40,596 nucleotides of DNA, taken from Clostridia bacterium. GTDB lineage: Bacteria; Bacillota; Clostridia; TANB77; CAG-508. Below, in pieces: positions 1-8,617 of this stretch. The DNA lies in the NCBI GenBank assembly GCA_022790575.1, contig JAAVXM010000068.1, forward strand, positions 1 to 40,596. Reading direction: 5' to 3'. Below the pieces are notes generated by a model, which had not been told where the DNA came from, searched no databases, and worked only from the letters and a program-made list of their open reading frames with translations. The position numbers and the translations under genes are program-made. Every line of letters begins with the position of its first letter. Positions within the stretch are counted from its first letter, which is position 1.

Positions 1-224
1 GTATGGATTCAGAGGCAGATATATTTAAACCATACGAAAAAATGCATTCTACTGTAAAAACAGCATCAGAAATAGCAACGAGTTTAAATGTTAAAAATTT
101 AGTATTATATCATGCAAGTGATAATGATTTAGAAAATAGAAAAAGGTTATACACAGAAGAAGCAAAGCAATACTTTAATGGAAATATATATGTGCCAGAT
201 GATTTAGATGTTATTGAATTATAG
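1..224 (+). CDS. MBL-fold metal-dependent hydrolase, C-terminal fragment
   Basis: Only the last ~74 codons are present; the gene enters from the left edge in frame. The end of the product (LVLYH followed by ENRKRLYTEEAKQYF and a PDDLDVIEL tail) resembles the C-terminus of metallo-beta-lactamase-fold hydrolases of the RNase Z-like/YtnP-like type. In that fold the conserved late His (here in LYHASD) is a metal ligand. The N-terminal HxHxDH motif would lie outside the window, so substrate and activity cannot be judged. The stop lies 16 nt before the Nudix start, so the two genes are probably co-transcribed. The family call is from pattern recognition of a short tail only. Confidence 0.6.
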   Translation, partial: MDSEADIFKPYEKMHSTVKTASEIATSLNVKNLVLYHASDNDLENRKRLYTEEAKQYFNGNIYVPDDLDVIEL

Positions 225-240
225 AAAAGAGGAGAAAATA

Positions 241-687
241 ATGGTAGTTATAGCAGGTTGTGTTATAGTAAGAGATAATAAGATATTAATGGTAAAAGAG
301 GCTAAAAAGAAATGTTATGGACAATGGAATTTTCCAGCAGGACATGTGGACGAACATGAGCTAATTACAGAAGCAGCAATAAGAGAAACATATGAAGAAA
401 CTGGTTGTAAGGTAAAACTTACAGGAGTATTACCTATAAGTTGTGTTGATTTTGAAAAAGGAGAAACACATATAATGATAAGATTTACAGCAGACATAGT
501 AGAAGAAAACATTAAATTTGATACAGAAGAAATACTAGATGTACAATGGTTAGATATAAGAGATGTAAAAAACATGACAGACAAAGATCTAAGAGGATAT
601 GATACAAGTATTCAATTTATAAGAGATTTTGAAGATGAAAAAATATATCCATTAGATATTTTTAACAATACAAAATATATTAGATAA
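241..687 (+). CDS. Nudix hydrolase
   Basis: The 148-residue protein has a complete Nudix box: G34-x5-E40-x7-R48-E49-T50-Y51-E52-E53-T54-G55, the metal-binding loop-helix that hydrolyses nucleoside diphosphates linked to another moiety. The rest is one alpha/beta Nudix domain without fusion. The family covers 8-oxo-dGTP, NADH, ADP-ribose and other substrates, and the sequence does not decide between them. I start it at ATG 241 because AGAGGAG lies just upstream (about 229-235). An in-frame ATG at 208 exists but lies inside the upstream gene and lacks a ribosome site. Length is normal for a stand-alone Nudix protein. It probably shares a transcript with the preceding hydrolase gene. Confidence 0.85.
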   Translation: MVVIAGCVIVRDNKILMVKEAKKKCYGQWNFPAGHVDEHELITEAAIRETYEETGCKVKLTGVLPISCVDFEKGETHIMIRFTADIVEENIKFDTEEILDVQWLDIRDVKNMTDKDLRGYDTSIQFIRDFEDEKIYPLDIFNNTKYIR

Positions 688-751
688 GTATTTAGAAAAA
701 AATTTACTAAATGTATTGCCAGACCTAAAATTTTATGTTAAATTAAAAACA

Positions 752-914
752 TAGTTATAGACAAAAAACACCGATTTGTGGGTACATTTCTTGTAATCTA
801 TTGCTATAACTACATTTGAAACGGAAATAAGTAACTTTTTTGCGTTAGAGTTTTCGAATACGTCATACGCAAAGGAGCCAATAATAGCAGATAAGAAATT
901 ATCTGTTATTTTTT
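752..914 (+). ncRNA. Candidate structured small RNA or leader, unknown class
   Basis: The 688-1020 intergenic space has no convincing ORF but looks structured. TAGTTATAG (752-760) pairs with CTATAACTA (804-812). A second helix TGCGT/ACGCA closes around 841-871. A strong intrinsic terminator follows at 883-914. A weak promoter-like TTGCCA...TTAAAT lies near 714-745. A separate promoter beyond the terminator serves the next gene, so this may be an independent RNA or the trailer of the Nudix transcript. I compared it from memory with common riboswitches (c-di-GMP, preQ1, purine, SAM, TPP, T-box), SRP RNA and tmRNA and found no match. Confidence 0.35.
883..914 (+). terminator. Rho-independent terminator
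   Basis: A 12-bp stem AATAGCAGATAA/TTATCTGTTATT (one G-U pair) closes a GAAA loop and is followed by a T-rich run. It ends the Nudix transcript or the candidate small RNA at 752-882. Confidence 0.75.
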
Positions 915-944
915 ATTTGTTCACTATCTTTTTGGTAAAAAGTT

Positions 945-953
945 TGTTATAAT
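945..953 (+). promoter_or_regulatory. Extended -10 promoter for the gene at 1021
   Basis: TGT directly precedes TATAAT (948-953), the extended -10 form of a housekeeping sigma-A promoter. No good -35 hexamer is present at 17 nt. It lies after the terminator at 883-914 and gives a ~60-nt leader to the 1021 gene. Confidence 0.5.
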
Positions 954-1020
954 AAAACTTATATTATAAAGATATAAACAGGTAAAATATAGTAAATTTT
1001 TTTATTTTATAGGGGGAAAA

Positions 1021-1953
1021 ATGTTGTTAGCAGGGGAATATTTAGAAATTAAATATCAAGATAAGAAATATAAATTAGAAGAATTATATGATAAATTCAA
1101 AAATGAATTAAACTTAAATGATAAATCAGAAGATAGCTTTTATTGTGGGTTACCAAAAGATGCAATTGTCATATATAAAGGAAAGGAATATGATAGTAAA
1201 AGTTACAAAAATTTATTAAATTTAGAAAATATAGAATTAATATTTAAGCCAATGGAATTTAATAATAACTATCTTAATATTTTGTATAGTGACTTTAATT
1301 TTCATTTTCAAATTGCTAGAATTAATTTAATAAAAAGTATTCCAATAATACAAAGTGATGCAGATATAAATTGGAATAATAGTAGTACTTATGTTGGTAT
1401 GCATTATTTAAGGACAGTATATTTTATAAATTCATGTGTTGCTTATAGACATTTAATTGATAAATTATATAAAATATTAGGAATAATTATTAATTATGAT
1501 AAAGTGTTTAAGACTTTTAGAGAATTTATAAAAAAGATTGATGAAAGAGACAGTTTTAATAATTACTGGAATAATAATGTTTTAGGAAATAGTGATATAA
1601 ATGGTCTAGATACTTGTAAAATAGAAACTTTTAGGGATAAAATTGATATATTGTCAGATTTTTTAAATCAAAATGAAATATCTAATATTGTCAACGAATA
1701 TAAGCATAAAGGATTATATATAGAAAAGGGATTAAAAATTAGCCATTGTAGTATTATAAAAGACTCAAATAATTATTACAGTTTAAATCTAAGTGATGAT
1801 TATGGTAAAGATGTTTTGGAATTTGATATAGATGAAAAAATAAAATATTTAAGGGATTACAATAATATGATAGTAGACTTTATAAAAGATGCAAATACAC
1901 AACAAGTCTTGGAACATTACAAATTCAGTTTTGGGAATATTATTTTAGATTGA
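1021..1953 (+). CDS. Hypothetical protein, possibly HEPN-like helical C-terminal half
   Basis: I do not recognise this 310-residue protein. It has no signal peptide or membrane segment, so it is probably cytoplasmic. Residues ~1-80 look like a small beta-rich domain containing the phrases EIKYQDKKYKLEEL and IVIYKGKEYDS. Residues ~95-300 are predicted mostly helical, with many Asn, Asp and Tyr. A segment near 230-240 (NEYKHKGLYIEKGL) loosely resembles the R/K-x-H-x-G region seen in some HEPN-family proteins, but this is too weak for a functional call. It is a single-gene unit with its own promoter and terminator. GGGGG at 1012-1016 serves as the ribosome site. No toxin-antitoxin partner is adjacent. 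Confidence 0.6.
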   Translation: MLLAGEYLEIKYQDKKYKLEELYDKFKNELNLNDKSEDSFYCGLPKDAIVIYKGKEYDSKSYKNLLNLENIELIFKPMEFNNNYLNILYSDFNFHFQIARINLIKSIPIIQSDADINWNNSSTYVGMHYLRTVYFINSCVAYRHLIDKLYKILGIIINYDKVFKTFREFIKKIDERDSFNNYWNNNVLGNSDINGLDTCKIETFRDKIDILSDFLNQNEISNIVNEYKHKGLYIEKGLKISHCSIIKDSNNYYSLNLSDDYGKDVLEFDIDEKIKYLRDYNNMIVDFIKDANTQQVLEHYKFSFGNIILD

Positions 1954-2014
1954 AATATAGATATATCAATGACTTAGTGAAGTTATTTGGATGTGTACAA
2001 GGAGATAATTTAAT

Positions 2015-2062
2015 AAAAAACTCTTGAAAGTTAGATGTAAGAAAACTTTTAAGAGTTTTTTT
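2015..2062 (+). terminator. Rho-independent terminator
   Basis: AAACTCTTGAAAGTT pairs with AACTTTTAAGAGTTT, followed by a run of T. It ends the unit at 1021-1953. The remaining intergenic DNA to 2265 holds the promoter at 2139-2147 and nothing else I can recognise. Confidence 0.8.
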
Positions 2063-2138
2063 ATGAAAAGTCAAAAAATAGTATATATGTAAGGAAATCA
2101 AATTTTACCAAAATAATATACACAAATTAAATATAATG

Positions 2139-2147
2139 TGCTATAAT
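2139..2147 (+). promoter_or_regulatory. Extended -10 promoter of the PTS/transketolase operon
   Basis: TGC-TATAAT (TATAAT at 2142-2147) is an extended -10 element. The -35 region is poor. Transcription from here would give a ~110-nt leader before 2266, in which I see no known riboswitch. Confidence 0.45.
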
Positions 2148-2265
2148 GCAAATTAGTAAGTTGAATTGAATATATATTTAAGTTTTTAGAATAGCATGAG
2201 AATCACATGTAACATAGCAAAACAGGGAAATCAAAAATTGAAAATAAGAAAAAGAGGTAAGAAAC

Positions 2266-2730
2266 ATGTTAAGTGATATTTTAAAAAGAGAATATATAAA
2301 ACTAAATGTAGAATGTAAAAACTGGGAAGAAGCAATAAAAGAAGTAGGCATCATTTTATTAGAACATGATATCATAGAAATTGAATACATTGAAGAGACA
2401 ATAAAAAATGTAAAAGAATTAGGTCCATATATAGTAATTGCAAAAGGAGTGGCTATGCCACATGCAACAGGAAACTTTGATGGAACAAAGTCAGGGATTG
2501 CATTTGTAAGATTAAAAAATCCAATCAAATTTGGAAATTCAGATAAAAATCCAGTTTCATATGTTTTTATGTTAGTTACAACAGATATGGAATCATATAT
2601 TGAAGGTCTTAGTGAGTTATCTGATTTGTTGCAAAAAGATGAATTTTATGATGTAATGGAACATGCAGAAAGACCAGAAGAAATTATAGAATATATAAAA
2701 ACAAATGAAGAAATGGAAATAAAAATATAA
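2266..2730 (+). CDS. PTS sugar transporter subunit IIA (fructose/mannitol/ascorbate type)
   Basis: The 154-residue protein is a stand-alone EIIA domain. The core around residues 55-75 carries the phospho-accepting histidine in the family motif G-V-A-M-P-H66-A. In this family the His takes phosphate from HPr and passes it to an EIIB. No IIB or IIC gene is next to it. Instead the two halves of a transketolase follow after 44 nt, an arrangement seen where a PTS-imported sugar feeds the pentose phosphate pathway. It could therefore act with a distant permease or have a regulatory role. The start follows AGAGG at about 2252-2256. The sugar cannot be told from the sequence. Confidence 0.85.
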   Translation: MLSDILKREYIKLNVECKNWEEAIKEVGIILLEHDIIEIEYIEETIKNVKELGPYIVIAKGVAMPHATGNFDGTKSGIAFVRLKNPIKFGNSDKNPVSYVFMLVTTDMESYIEGLSELSDLLQKDEFYDVMEHAERPEEIIEYIKTNEEMEIKI

Positions 2731-2774
2731 AATCAAATATTAAAAAGCAAAAACATAGAGGAGGTAAATAAAAT

Positions 2775-3593
2775 ATGAAAGATATTAAAAGTTTAGAACA
2801 ATTAGCAAATAGAAACAGAAGAAATATAATACAAATGATATATAATGCAAAAGCAGGTCATCCAGGAGGTTCTTTATCAGTTATAGATATGTTAACTGCA
2901 ATATATGAAATTGATGTGGACTTTAATTCTGAGAAACGAAGTAAAGTAATTTTATCTAAAGGACATGCTGTACCTGCACAATATGCAGTATTACATTCTA
3001 AAGGAAAAATAAAAGATGAAGAATTAAATAGTTTTAGAACTGTAGATTCTAGGCTTCAAGGTCATCCTCATACACTTGATATACCAGAAACAGATGCGAC
3101 TACAGGATTATTAGGGCAAGGTCTATCAATTGCAGTTGGGATGGCAATTGTTAAAAAAAATAATAATGAGAAAAATCACGTTTATGCAATATTAGGTGAT
3201 GGAGAAATGCAAGAGGGTCAAATATGGGAATCATTATTACAAGCAGCACATTATAAATTAGATAATCTAATTGTTGTAATAGACTATAATAAGCTTTCTT
3301 CAAGTGGGGCTGTTAATGAAGTTATTAATTTAGAACCATTAACAGAAAAGTTAAGAGTGTTTGATTTTTACACAATTGAAATCGATGGAAACAATATGCA
3401 AGAAATAGTAAATGCTTTAAATGAAGCATTTACTGTAAAGGGAAAGCCTATAGTTATAGTATCTAACACAATAAAGGGTAAAGGAGTATCATTTATGGAA
3501 AACAATCCTAAATGGCATAGTGGAGCATTAACAGAAAAAGAATATGAAAAGGCAATAGAAGAGTTAGATAAAGCAAAGGAGGAAATTATATAA
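2775..3593 (+). CDS. Transketolase, N-terminal (thiamine-diphosphate binding) subunit
   Basis: The 272-residue protein is the first half of a split transketolase. It has H29 in AGHPGGS, the SKGHA segment with H64, and the thiamine diphosphate/metal motif G141-D-G-E ending at N172. Together with the next gene it would transfer two-carbon ketol units between sugar phosphates (pentose phosphate pathway) in the cytoplasm. Split transketolases are common in Clostridia and archaea. The ribosome site GAGGAGG lies at 2758-2764. Its TAA overlaps the ATG of the next gene by one base, which indicates translational coupling and a 1:1 complex. Confidence 0.92.
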   Translation: MKDIKSLEQLANRNRRNIIQMIYNAKAGHPGGSLSVIDMLTAIYEIDVDFNSEKRSKVILSKGHAVPAQYAVLHSKGKIKDEELNSFRTVDSRLQGHPHTLDIPETDATTGLLGQGLSIAVGMAIVKKNNNEKNHVYAILGDGEMQEGQIWESLLQAAHYKLDNLIVVIDYNKLSSSGAVNEVINLEPLTEKLRVFDFYTIEIDGNNMQEIVNALNEAFTVKGKPIVIVSNTIKGKGVSFMENNPKWHSGALTEKEYEKAIEELDKAKEEII

Positions 3594-4531
3594 TGAGTGA
3601 ATATGAAATGGTTGAAATGCGCAAAAAAATTGGTGAAATTCTTTGTGAGTTAGGAGAGAAAGACCAAAGAATATATGTACTTGATAGTGATTTAGCAAAA
3701 TCAACAACAAGTATACAATTTAAAGATAAATTTCCAAATAGATTTATAGAAACAGGAATTGCAGAGGCTAGTGCAATGTCGATTGCAAGTGGAATTGCTT
3801 CAGAAGGTCAAATTCCATTCTATGTTAATTTTGCAATGTTTGTTTCAGGAACAGCATGGACTCAATTACGCCAAGCAGCATATGCTAATTTAAATGTTAA
3901 GATGATTGCAACACATCCTGGTATGGACAATGGACCAGATGGAGCAAGTCATCATGCAAATGAAGATATAGCACTTGTTAGGTCTATTCCAAATGTTAAA
4001 GTTTTAATCCCATCAAATATAAAAGAATTAAAAGAAGCAATTGAAATTGCAATTAAGTATCAAGGACCAGTGTATATTAGATGTTCAAGAGATGTTGTAC
4101 CAAATGTAGAGTTTGAGAATAAAGCTGAAATAGGGAAAGCTACAATTGTTGAAGACTTAGGAGAAGAATTTGCTTTGATTTATGAAGGTACAGCAGCTGC
4201 AATTGCATATAAAAGTTTTCAAGAGTTAAAAGATAGAGGATATAAAGGTAAGCTTATAAACATATTTTCAATTAAACCTATTGATATAAATCTTATAAAT
4301 AATATAGCTTCTACTGTAAAAGGAATAGTAACTATAGAAAATCATTCTGTACTAGGAGGGCTAGGAGGAACTATAGCTGAGATTGTTGCTCAAAATCCAA
4401 AGCATGCGAAACTTGCATATGTGGGTGTTTCAGATGTATTTACAGAGTCTGGTAAAACATCTGATGTTAAAGCTAAATATGGTTTGACAGTAGAAAATAT
4501 AATTAAAAAAGTAGAAACAGTTATAAAATAA
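3593..4531 (+). CDS. Transketolase, C-terminal (pyrimidine-binding) subunit
   Basis: The 312-residue partner carries the Pyr domain, with catalytic E58 in ETGIAEAS, which activates the thiamine cofactor. A C-terminal transketolase domain follows from ~185. It belongs to the split-transketolase/DXS-like group, but its length and its paired N-subunit favour transketolase over DXS. The start overlaps the upstream stop (TAATG). A strong hairpin follows at 4555-4585. No frameshift or missing motif is apparent. Confidence 0.92.
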   Translation: MSEYEMVEMRKKIGEILCELGEKDQRIYVLDSDLAKSTTSIQFKDKFPNRFIETGIAEASAMSIASGIASEGQIPFYVNFAMFVSGTAWTQLRQAAYANLNVKMIATHPGMDNGPDGASHHANEDIALVRSIPNVKVLIPSNIKELKEAIEIAIKYQGPVYIRCSRDVVPNVEFENKAEIGKATIVEDLGEEFALIYEGTAAAIAYKSFQELKDRGYKGKLINIFSIKPIDINLINNIASTVKGIVTIENHSVLGGLGGTIAEIVAQNPKHAKLAYVGVSDVFTESGKTSDVKAKYGLTVENIIKKVETVIK

Positions 4532-4554
4532 AAATTTTATGAGTAATATAATGA

Positions 4555-4590
4555 CCCGCCCAAAGTTACAATATCTTTGGGCGGGAAAAA
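4555..4590. terminator. GC-rich hairpin between convergent genes, probable terminator
   Basis: CCCGCCCAAAG (4555-4565) pairs perfectly with CTTTGGGCGGG (4575-4585). It is the most GC-rich element nearby and sits between the converging transketolase and CmpB-type genes. The T-tract is not canonical on either strand (AAAAAA follows on +), so the terminator call is inferred from position and stem strength. Confidence 0.55.
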
Positions 4591-4606
4591 ATGCTTATAG
4601 TGTTTT

Positions 4607-5428
4607 TTATTTATAAAAGTCTTGCTCACCAAACTTATAGAAATAAGGTTTTATATCTGGTAATAAATCTTTAAAATAAACCATGTTACCATCTAATAAT
4701 TCTGCTTTTAAGTTCGGGTAAGTTTTAACCATTTTTTTATCATTGAAAAATATTCTTATCAAATTACTTTGGAAAGTACTTTGTTCTAATTTTTTATTAA
4801 TATCTATAATAATTTCTTTATTTTTTACATTTAGGTCATGTTGGGCAATCATACGTATTGTGTATAAGTCAATTGCATATCCAGATATAATACAATCTAG
4901 GAACATAAAAATTATAATTGTTACGATTGTTGGTTTAACATATTTTCCAGGTAGTTTTTTTAATATATAAGCCATGAGTTTTCTAACTCGAGGTTGAACC
5001 ACTTTCATAAGAAAGATTGCAAGAATTCCCCAAAAAATAGAGTAATAAATACAAATTCTTCCATTAAGGTTAAGTGGCATATTTGAATAATCCCACCATT
5101 TAACATGTAAAATTATTTCTCCTATTAAACTAACTAAATATTCTGTTATAGAGCCTATAATAAATCCACCAATAAATAATGTTAGTCTATTTTTTCTAAA
5201 GTATTGTAAAAATAATATCATTATAACTGCGCCTACTCCATAAATACTACAAAATGGACCATATAAAAAGCTTTGCCTACTTTCTATTACTCCATATCGT
5301 ACTAAAGCAAATGTTGTTTCTATAAGATATCCAGCTATACTATATATTATAAAGTATGCCAGAATTTCCCATAAATTAAAACCCAATATTGTAAATTTTT
5401 TATTTTCATTTTTTGATATTTTATCCAT
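4607..5428 (-). CDS. CmpB-type (putative ABC transporter type IV) membrane protein
   Basis: The 273-residue integral membrane protein starts with a short cytoplasmic tail, then has about five hydrophobic segments (roughly 15-35, 50-72, 80-100, 122-142, 165-188) and a ~80-residue C-terminal domain. The run YSIAGYLIETTFA, SFLYGPFCSIYGVGA and the WWDYS segment match the family annotated as putative ABC-transporter type IV (CmpB), common in Clostridia and of unknown biochemical role. No ATPase gene is next to it. GAAGG lies upstream of the ATG. It is transcribed alone, divergently from murA. Confidence 0.75.
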   Translation of the reverse strand: MDKISKNENKKFTILGFNLWEILAYFIIYSIAGYLIETTFALVRYGVIESRQSFLYGPFCSIYGVGAVIMILFLQYFRKNRLTLFIGGFIIGSITEYLVSLIGEIILHVKWWDYSNMPLNLNGRICIYYSIFWGILAIFLMKVVQPRVRKLMAYILKKLPGKYVKPTIVTIIIFMFLDCIISGYAIDLYTIRMIAQHDLNVKNKEIIIDINKKLEQSTFQSNLIRIFFNDKKMVKTYPNLKAELLDGNMVYFKDLLPDIKPYFYKFGEQDFYK

Positions 5429-5576
5429 TAAAAACCTTCTTTCATAATATATAGATTTTACTATATATTACCCAAAAAAGCAAATGGAATCACATTTTAT
5501 TGTAAATTACATAATATATAACATAACAAATATATGCATAATAGTGCAATAAATAAAGTTAAAGAGGTGAAATATT

Positions 5577-6830
5577 ATGTCTAAATTCATAATAAAAGGA
5601 GGTAAAAGACTAGAAGGTGAAGTTAAAATATCTGGCTCAAAGAATGCAGCTTTACCAATAATTGCAGCAACAATATTAAATTCAGGAAAAACTACTTTAT
5701 ATAATGTACCAAATATAAAAGATGTTCAAACAATGTATAAAATATTAAAAGAAATTGGAGCAAAAGTAGTACAAAAAAATAATAAAGTGATTATTGACAC
5801 AAGTAAAATACATAGATATGAAATTCCAGAGGAATTAATGAGAAAAATGCGTTCATCAGTTATTCTTGCAGGTGCAATAATTGGAAAATATAAAAAAGCT
5901 AAATTCACATATCCAGGAGGATGTGAAATTGGTTCAAGACCAATAGATTTACACTTGAAAGGGTTTGAAAAGCTTGGAATATCAATAAAAGAAGAATATG
6001 GAGAGATTATATGTGAAGCAGACAAGATAGTAGGAACACAAATAAATTTAGACTTTCCAAGTGTAGGAGCAACAGAAAATATTATTTTAGCATCATGTCT
6101 AGGTGATGGTATAACTGTAATAACAAATGCTGCTAAAGAACCTGAAATAGAAGACCTATGTAAATTTCTAAATAAAATGGGAGCAAAAATTAAAGGAATA
6201 GGAACAGATAGAATAGAAATAAATGGTGTAAAAGCATTAAAAGATGTAAGCTATAATATTATGCCAGATAGAATAGAGGCAGGAACATATTTAATTGCTG
6301 GAGCCATAACAGGTGGGAATATAAGAATTGTAAATGCAAATCCAAACCATATAGAGCCTATTTTAAATAAACTAGAAGAAGTAAATTGCAAGATAAATAT
6401 AGAAAAAAGTACAATAGAATTGGTGGCTCCAAAGAGAGTAAAATCAATAGATATAAAAACAATGCCATATCCAGGTTTCCCAACAGATATGCAATCAGTT
6501 TTTGCAACATTATTAACAACAGCTAAGGGAACATCAATAGTAACAGAAAATATTTTCGAAAGTAGATACAAATATATACAAGAATTAAATAGAATGGGTG
6601 CCAAAATTAAAGTAGAAGGTAGAAATGCAATAATAAAAGGGACAAAAAAAATACAAGCAGCAAATGTGATTGCAACAGACTTAAGAGGAGGAGCAGCAAT
6701 GGTAATAGAGGCATTAGTAGCAAAAGGAATAACTCAAATTGATAATGCAGATTACATTTTAAGAGGATATGATAATATGGAAGGAAAATTGAGAATGTTA
6801 GGAGCTCAAATATTTTTGGAATTAGATTAA
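5577..6830 (+). CDS. murA: UDP-N-acetylglucosamine 1-carboxyvinyltransferase (MurA)
   Basis: MurA transfers enolpyruvate from PEP to UDP-GlcNAc, the first committed cytoplasmic step of peptidoglycan synthesis and the fosfomycin target. The 417-residue protein has the family's full length. It shows the SGSKNAALP start (K22, N23), R92 in MRSS, and catalytic C116 in YPGGCEIGSRP, so it is the Cys (fosfomycin-sensitive type) form. D305-type and late EGLVAKG-like regions are also in place. Firmicutes often carry two copies (murAA/murAB), and which one this is cannot be told. It leads the division gene cluster, 158 nt before divIB. AGAGGTG precedes the ATG. Confidence 0.95.
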   Translation: MSKFIIKGGKRLEGEVKISGSKNAALPIIAATILNSGKTTLYNVPNIKDVQTMYKILKEIGAKVVQKNNKVIIDTSKIHRYEIPEELMRKMRSSVILAGAIIGKYKKAKFTYPGGCEIGSRPIDLHLKGFEKLGISIKEEYGEIICEADKIVGTQINLDFPSVGATENIILASCLGDGITVITNAAKEPEIEDLCKFLNKMGAKIKGIGTDRIEINGVKALKDVSYNIMPDRIEAGTYLIAGAITGGNIRIVNANPNHIEPILNKLEEVNCKINIEKSTIELVAPKRVKSIDIKTMPYPGFPTDMQSVFATLLTTAKGTSIVTENIFESRYKYIQELNRMGAKIKVEGRNAIIKGTKKIQAANVIATDLRGGAAMVIEALVAKGITQIDNADYILRGYDNMEGKLRMLGAQIFLELD

Positions 6831-6988
6831 AATCCAAAAGACTTGAAAAATATACCATTACACGGTTTAGATTTCAGGTCTTTTAAAATTAAGTATAAAA
6901 TTTTAGAAAAGTATAGAAAAAATGGTAAGAAATATGATAAAATATAAAAGGAAAATTTTACAAAAAATGCAAAGGAATGAGATGAAAT

Positions 6989-7783
6989 ATGCAGGAACCC
7001 AAAAAAAGAATGGCAAGCAAAATTAATAAACAAGAACAGATAGAAGTTAAAAAGAGAAAACGTAGAAAGATAATAGTAATTGCATTAGTTATAATGTCTA
7101 TATTTATTGGAATAAGTGCATATGTATTAACAGCAGATGTATTCAATATTCAGGATATAGAAATAGAAGGTAATAAAGGACTAACACAAGAAAAAATATA
7201 TGAATTATCAGGGATAAGATTAGGAGATAATATATTTTCAAAATTCAACATAGTAACAAAAGTAAAACTAAAAGAATGTGGATATATAGAAGATGTTATA
7301 GTAAAAAAATTATATCCCAATAAAATGAAAATAGAAGTAAAAGAAAGAAAGCCACAGTATCAAATTCAAACTGAAGATGGAGGGTATATATATATAGATG
7401 GACAAGGCTATATTTTAGAATACTCATTAGAAAAATTAGAAATTCAAACAATAATAGGAATGGAAATTACACAAGAGAAAATACAAGATACAAAAAGACT
7501 TGAAGAAATAGATTTAGAGAGGCTTGAAAATATTTTGCAAATAAAGGCAGAAACAGATAAAATAGATTTATCATCAAAAATAACAAAAATCAATGTACAA
7601 GAAGAATATATATTGTATTTAGAAAATGATGGAATAAATATAAACATAGGAGATGCAACAAACTTGAAAAACAGAATGTATTATGTTAAAGCAATAATGG
7701 CAAAAGAAGCAGGAAATACAGGAACAATATATGTAAATGGTAATTTAGATGAAGGATATACTCCATATTTTAGTACAAATTAG
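6989..7783 (+). CDS. divIB: Cell division protein FtsQ/DivIB
   Basis: The 264-residue bitopic protein has a basic cytoplasmic tail (1-26, rich in Lys/Arg) and one membrane helix (~27-48). An extracellular POTRA domain (~52-125) follows, with the typical FNIQDIEIEGN start and LYPNKMKIEVKERKP end, and then a beta domain. DivIB/FtsQ bridges FtsL/DivIC and the septal synthases in the divisome. The region after the POTRA is shorter and less conserved, as usual. Its position after murA and before two DUF881 genes matches the dcw cluster of Bacillus and Clostridia. The ribosome site is AAAGGAATGAGATG, a few nt upstream. Confidence 0.88.
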   Translation: MQEPKKRMASKINKQEQIEVKKRKRRKIIVIALVIMSIFIGISAYVLTADVFNIQDIEIEGNKGLTQEKIYELSGIRLGDNIFSKFNIVTKVKLKECGYIEDVIVKKLYPNKMKIEVKERKPQYQIQTEDGGYIYIDGQGYILEYSLEKLEIQTIIGMEITQEKIQDTKRLEEIDLERLENILQIKAETDKIDLSSKITKINVQEEYILYLENDGININIGDATNLKNRMYYVKAIMAKEAGNTGTIYVNGNLDEGYTPYFSTN

Positions 7784-7883
7784 AAATAAATATCAAAATT
7801 ATTAATATGTGAATATAATTGGTATTAAGCTGTATAAAATTTTTTCCAATTCAAAGTCTTATATGAAAGGAAAGTTGATTCAA

Positions 7884-8606
7884 ATGGATAACAAAAAAGT
7901 AATAAGTATAATATTAGGGGTTATGTGTGTATTATTAACATGTGGTATTGCAATACAAATAAGGACAACAAACAATGCTGGAACGATGCAAAGTACAAAT
8001 ACTGCAGAAAATAAATTAAGAGATGCAGTACTTAAATCTAAAGAGCAATATGACAATATATATAATGAACTTGAAGCGGCAGAAAAAAGGCTTGAAAAAG
8101 AAAGAGCAGATGTAACACAAAACAATGGAGAATTAGCAGAGCTAGAAAATAAGATAAAAGAAAATAAAAAAGCAGTTGGTTTAGCAGAAGTAAAAGGACA
8201 AGGAATAATTGTTACATTAAATGACAATCAAAAGATATCTTCAAGTTCATATATTGGAGACCCAAATGATTTACTTATACACTATAGTGATGTAGTAAGA
8301 GTTGTTAATGAGTTAAAAAATGCAGGAGCAGAAGCAATATCTGTAAATGAACAAAGAATAGTAACAACATCATCAATAGAATGTGATGGAACTGTAATAA
8401 AAATAAATGGAGTAAAGATAGGTACCCCTATTGAAATTAAAGCAATAGGATTTCAGGAAATGCTAATAAATATAGACAGGCAAGGTGGGTATCTTAGACT
8501 TCTAAGAGAAAAATATGGACTTGTTGCTAATGCAGAGAAAAAAGACGAAATAACAATACCTAAATATTCAGGATTAATAAAATTCAATTATGCAGTAACT
8601 AAATAA
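7884..8606 (+). CDS. ylxW: DUF881 family protein (YlxW-like), membrane-anchored
   Basis: The 240-residue protein has an N-terminal membrane helix (~5-24), a coiled coil (~45-100, Glu/Lys-rich) and a DUF881 domain. The domain shows the phrases EVKGQGIIVTLND, DVVRVVNELKNAGAEAISVN and RIVTTSSIECDG. The function is unknown. The genes lie between divIB and sbp in Firmicutes, so a role at the septum is inferred. I start at ATG 7884 because AGGAAAG lies at the right distance. The in-frame extension to 7809 adds residues with no ribosome site. Its stop overlaps the upstream edge of the next gene's ribosome site. It is paralogous to the next gene (tandem duplication). Confidence 0.85.
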   Translation: MDNKKVISIILGVMCVLLTCGIAIQIRTTNNAGTMQSTNTAENKLRDAVLKSKEQYDNIYNELEAAEKRLEKERADVTQNNGELAELENKIKENKKAVGLAEVKGQGIIVTLNDNQKISSSSYIGDPNDLLIHYSDVVRVVNELKNAGAEAISVNEQRIVTTSSIECDGTVIKINGVKIGTPIEIKAIGFQEMLINIDRQGGYLRLLREKYGLVANAEKKDEITIPKYSGLIKFNYAVTK

Positions 8607-8617
8607 TGGAGGTAAGC

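Noticed and set aside
820..880. ACGCAAAGGAGCC as part of a c-di-GMP-I riboswitch
   Set aside because: Only the short ACGCAAAG motif matches. The paired receptor helices and the GNRA-type tetraloop arrangement are absent.
5726..6604. Long minus-strand reading frames inside murA
   Set aside because: They are shadow frames, Ser/Ile-rich translations of AT-rich coding DNA, without ribosome sites.
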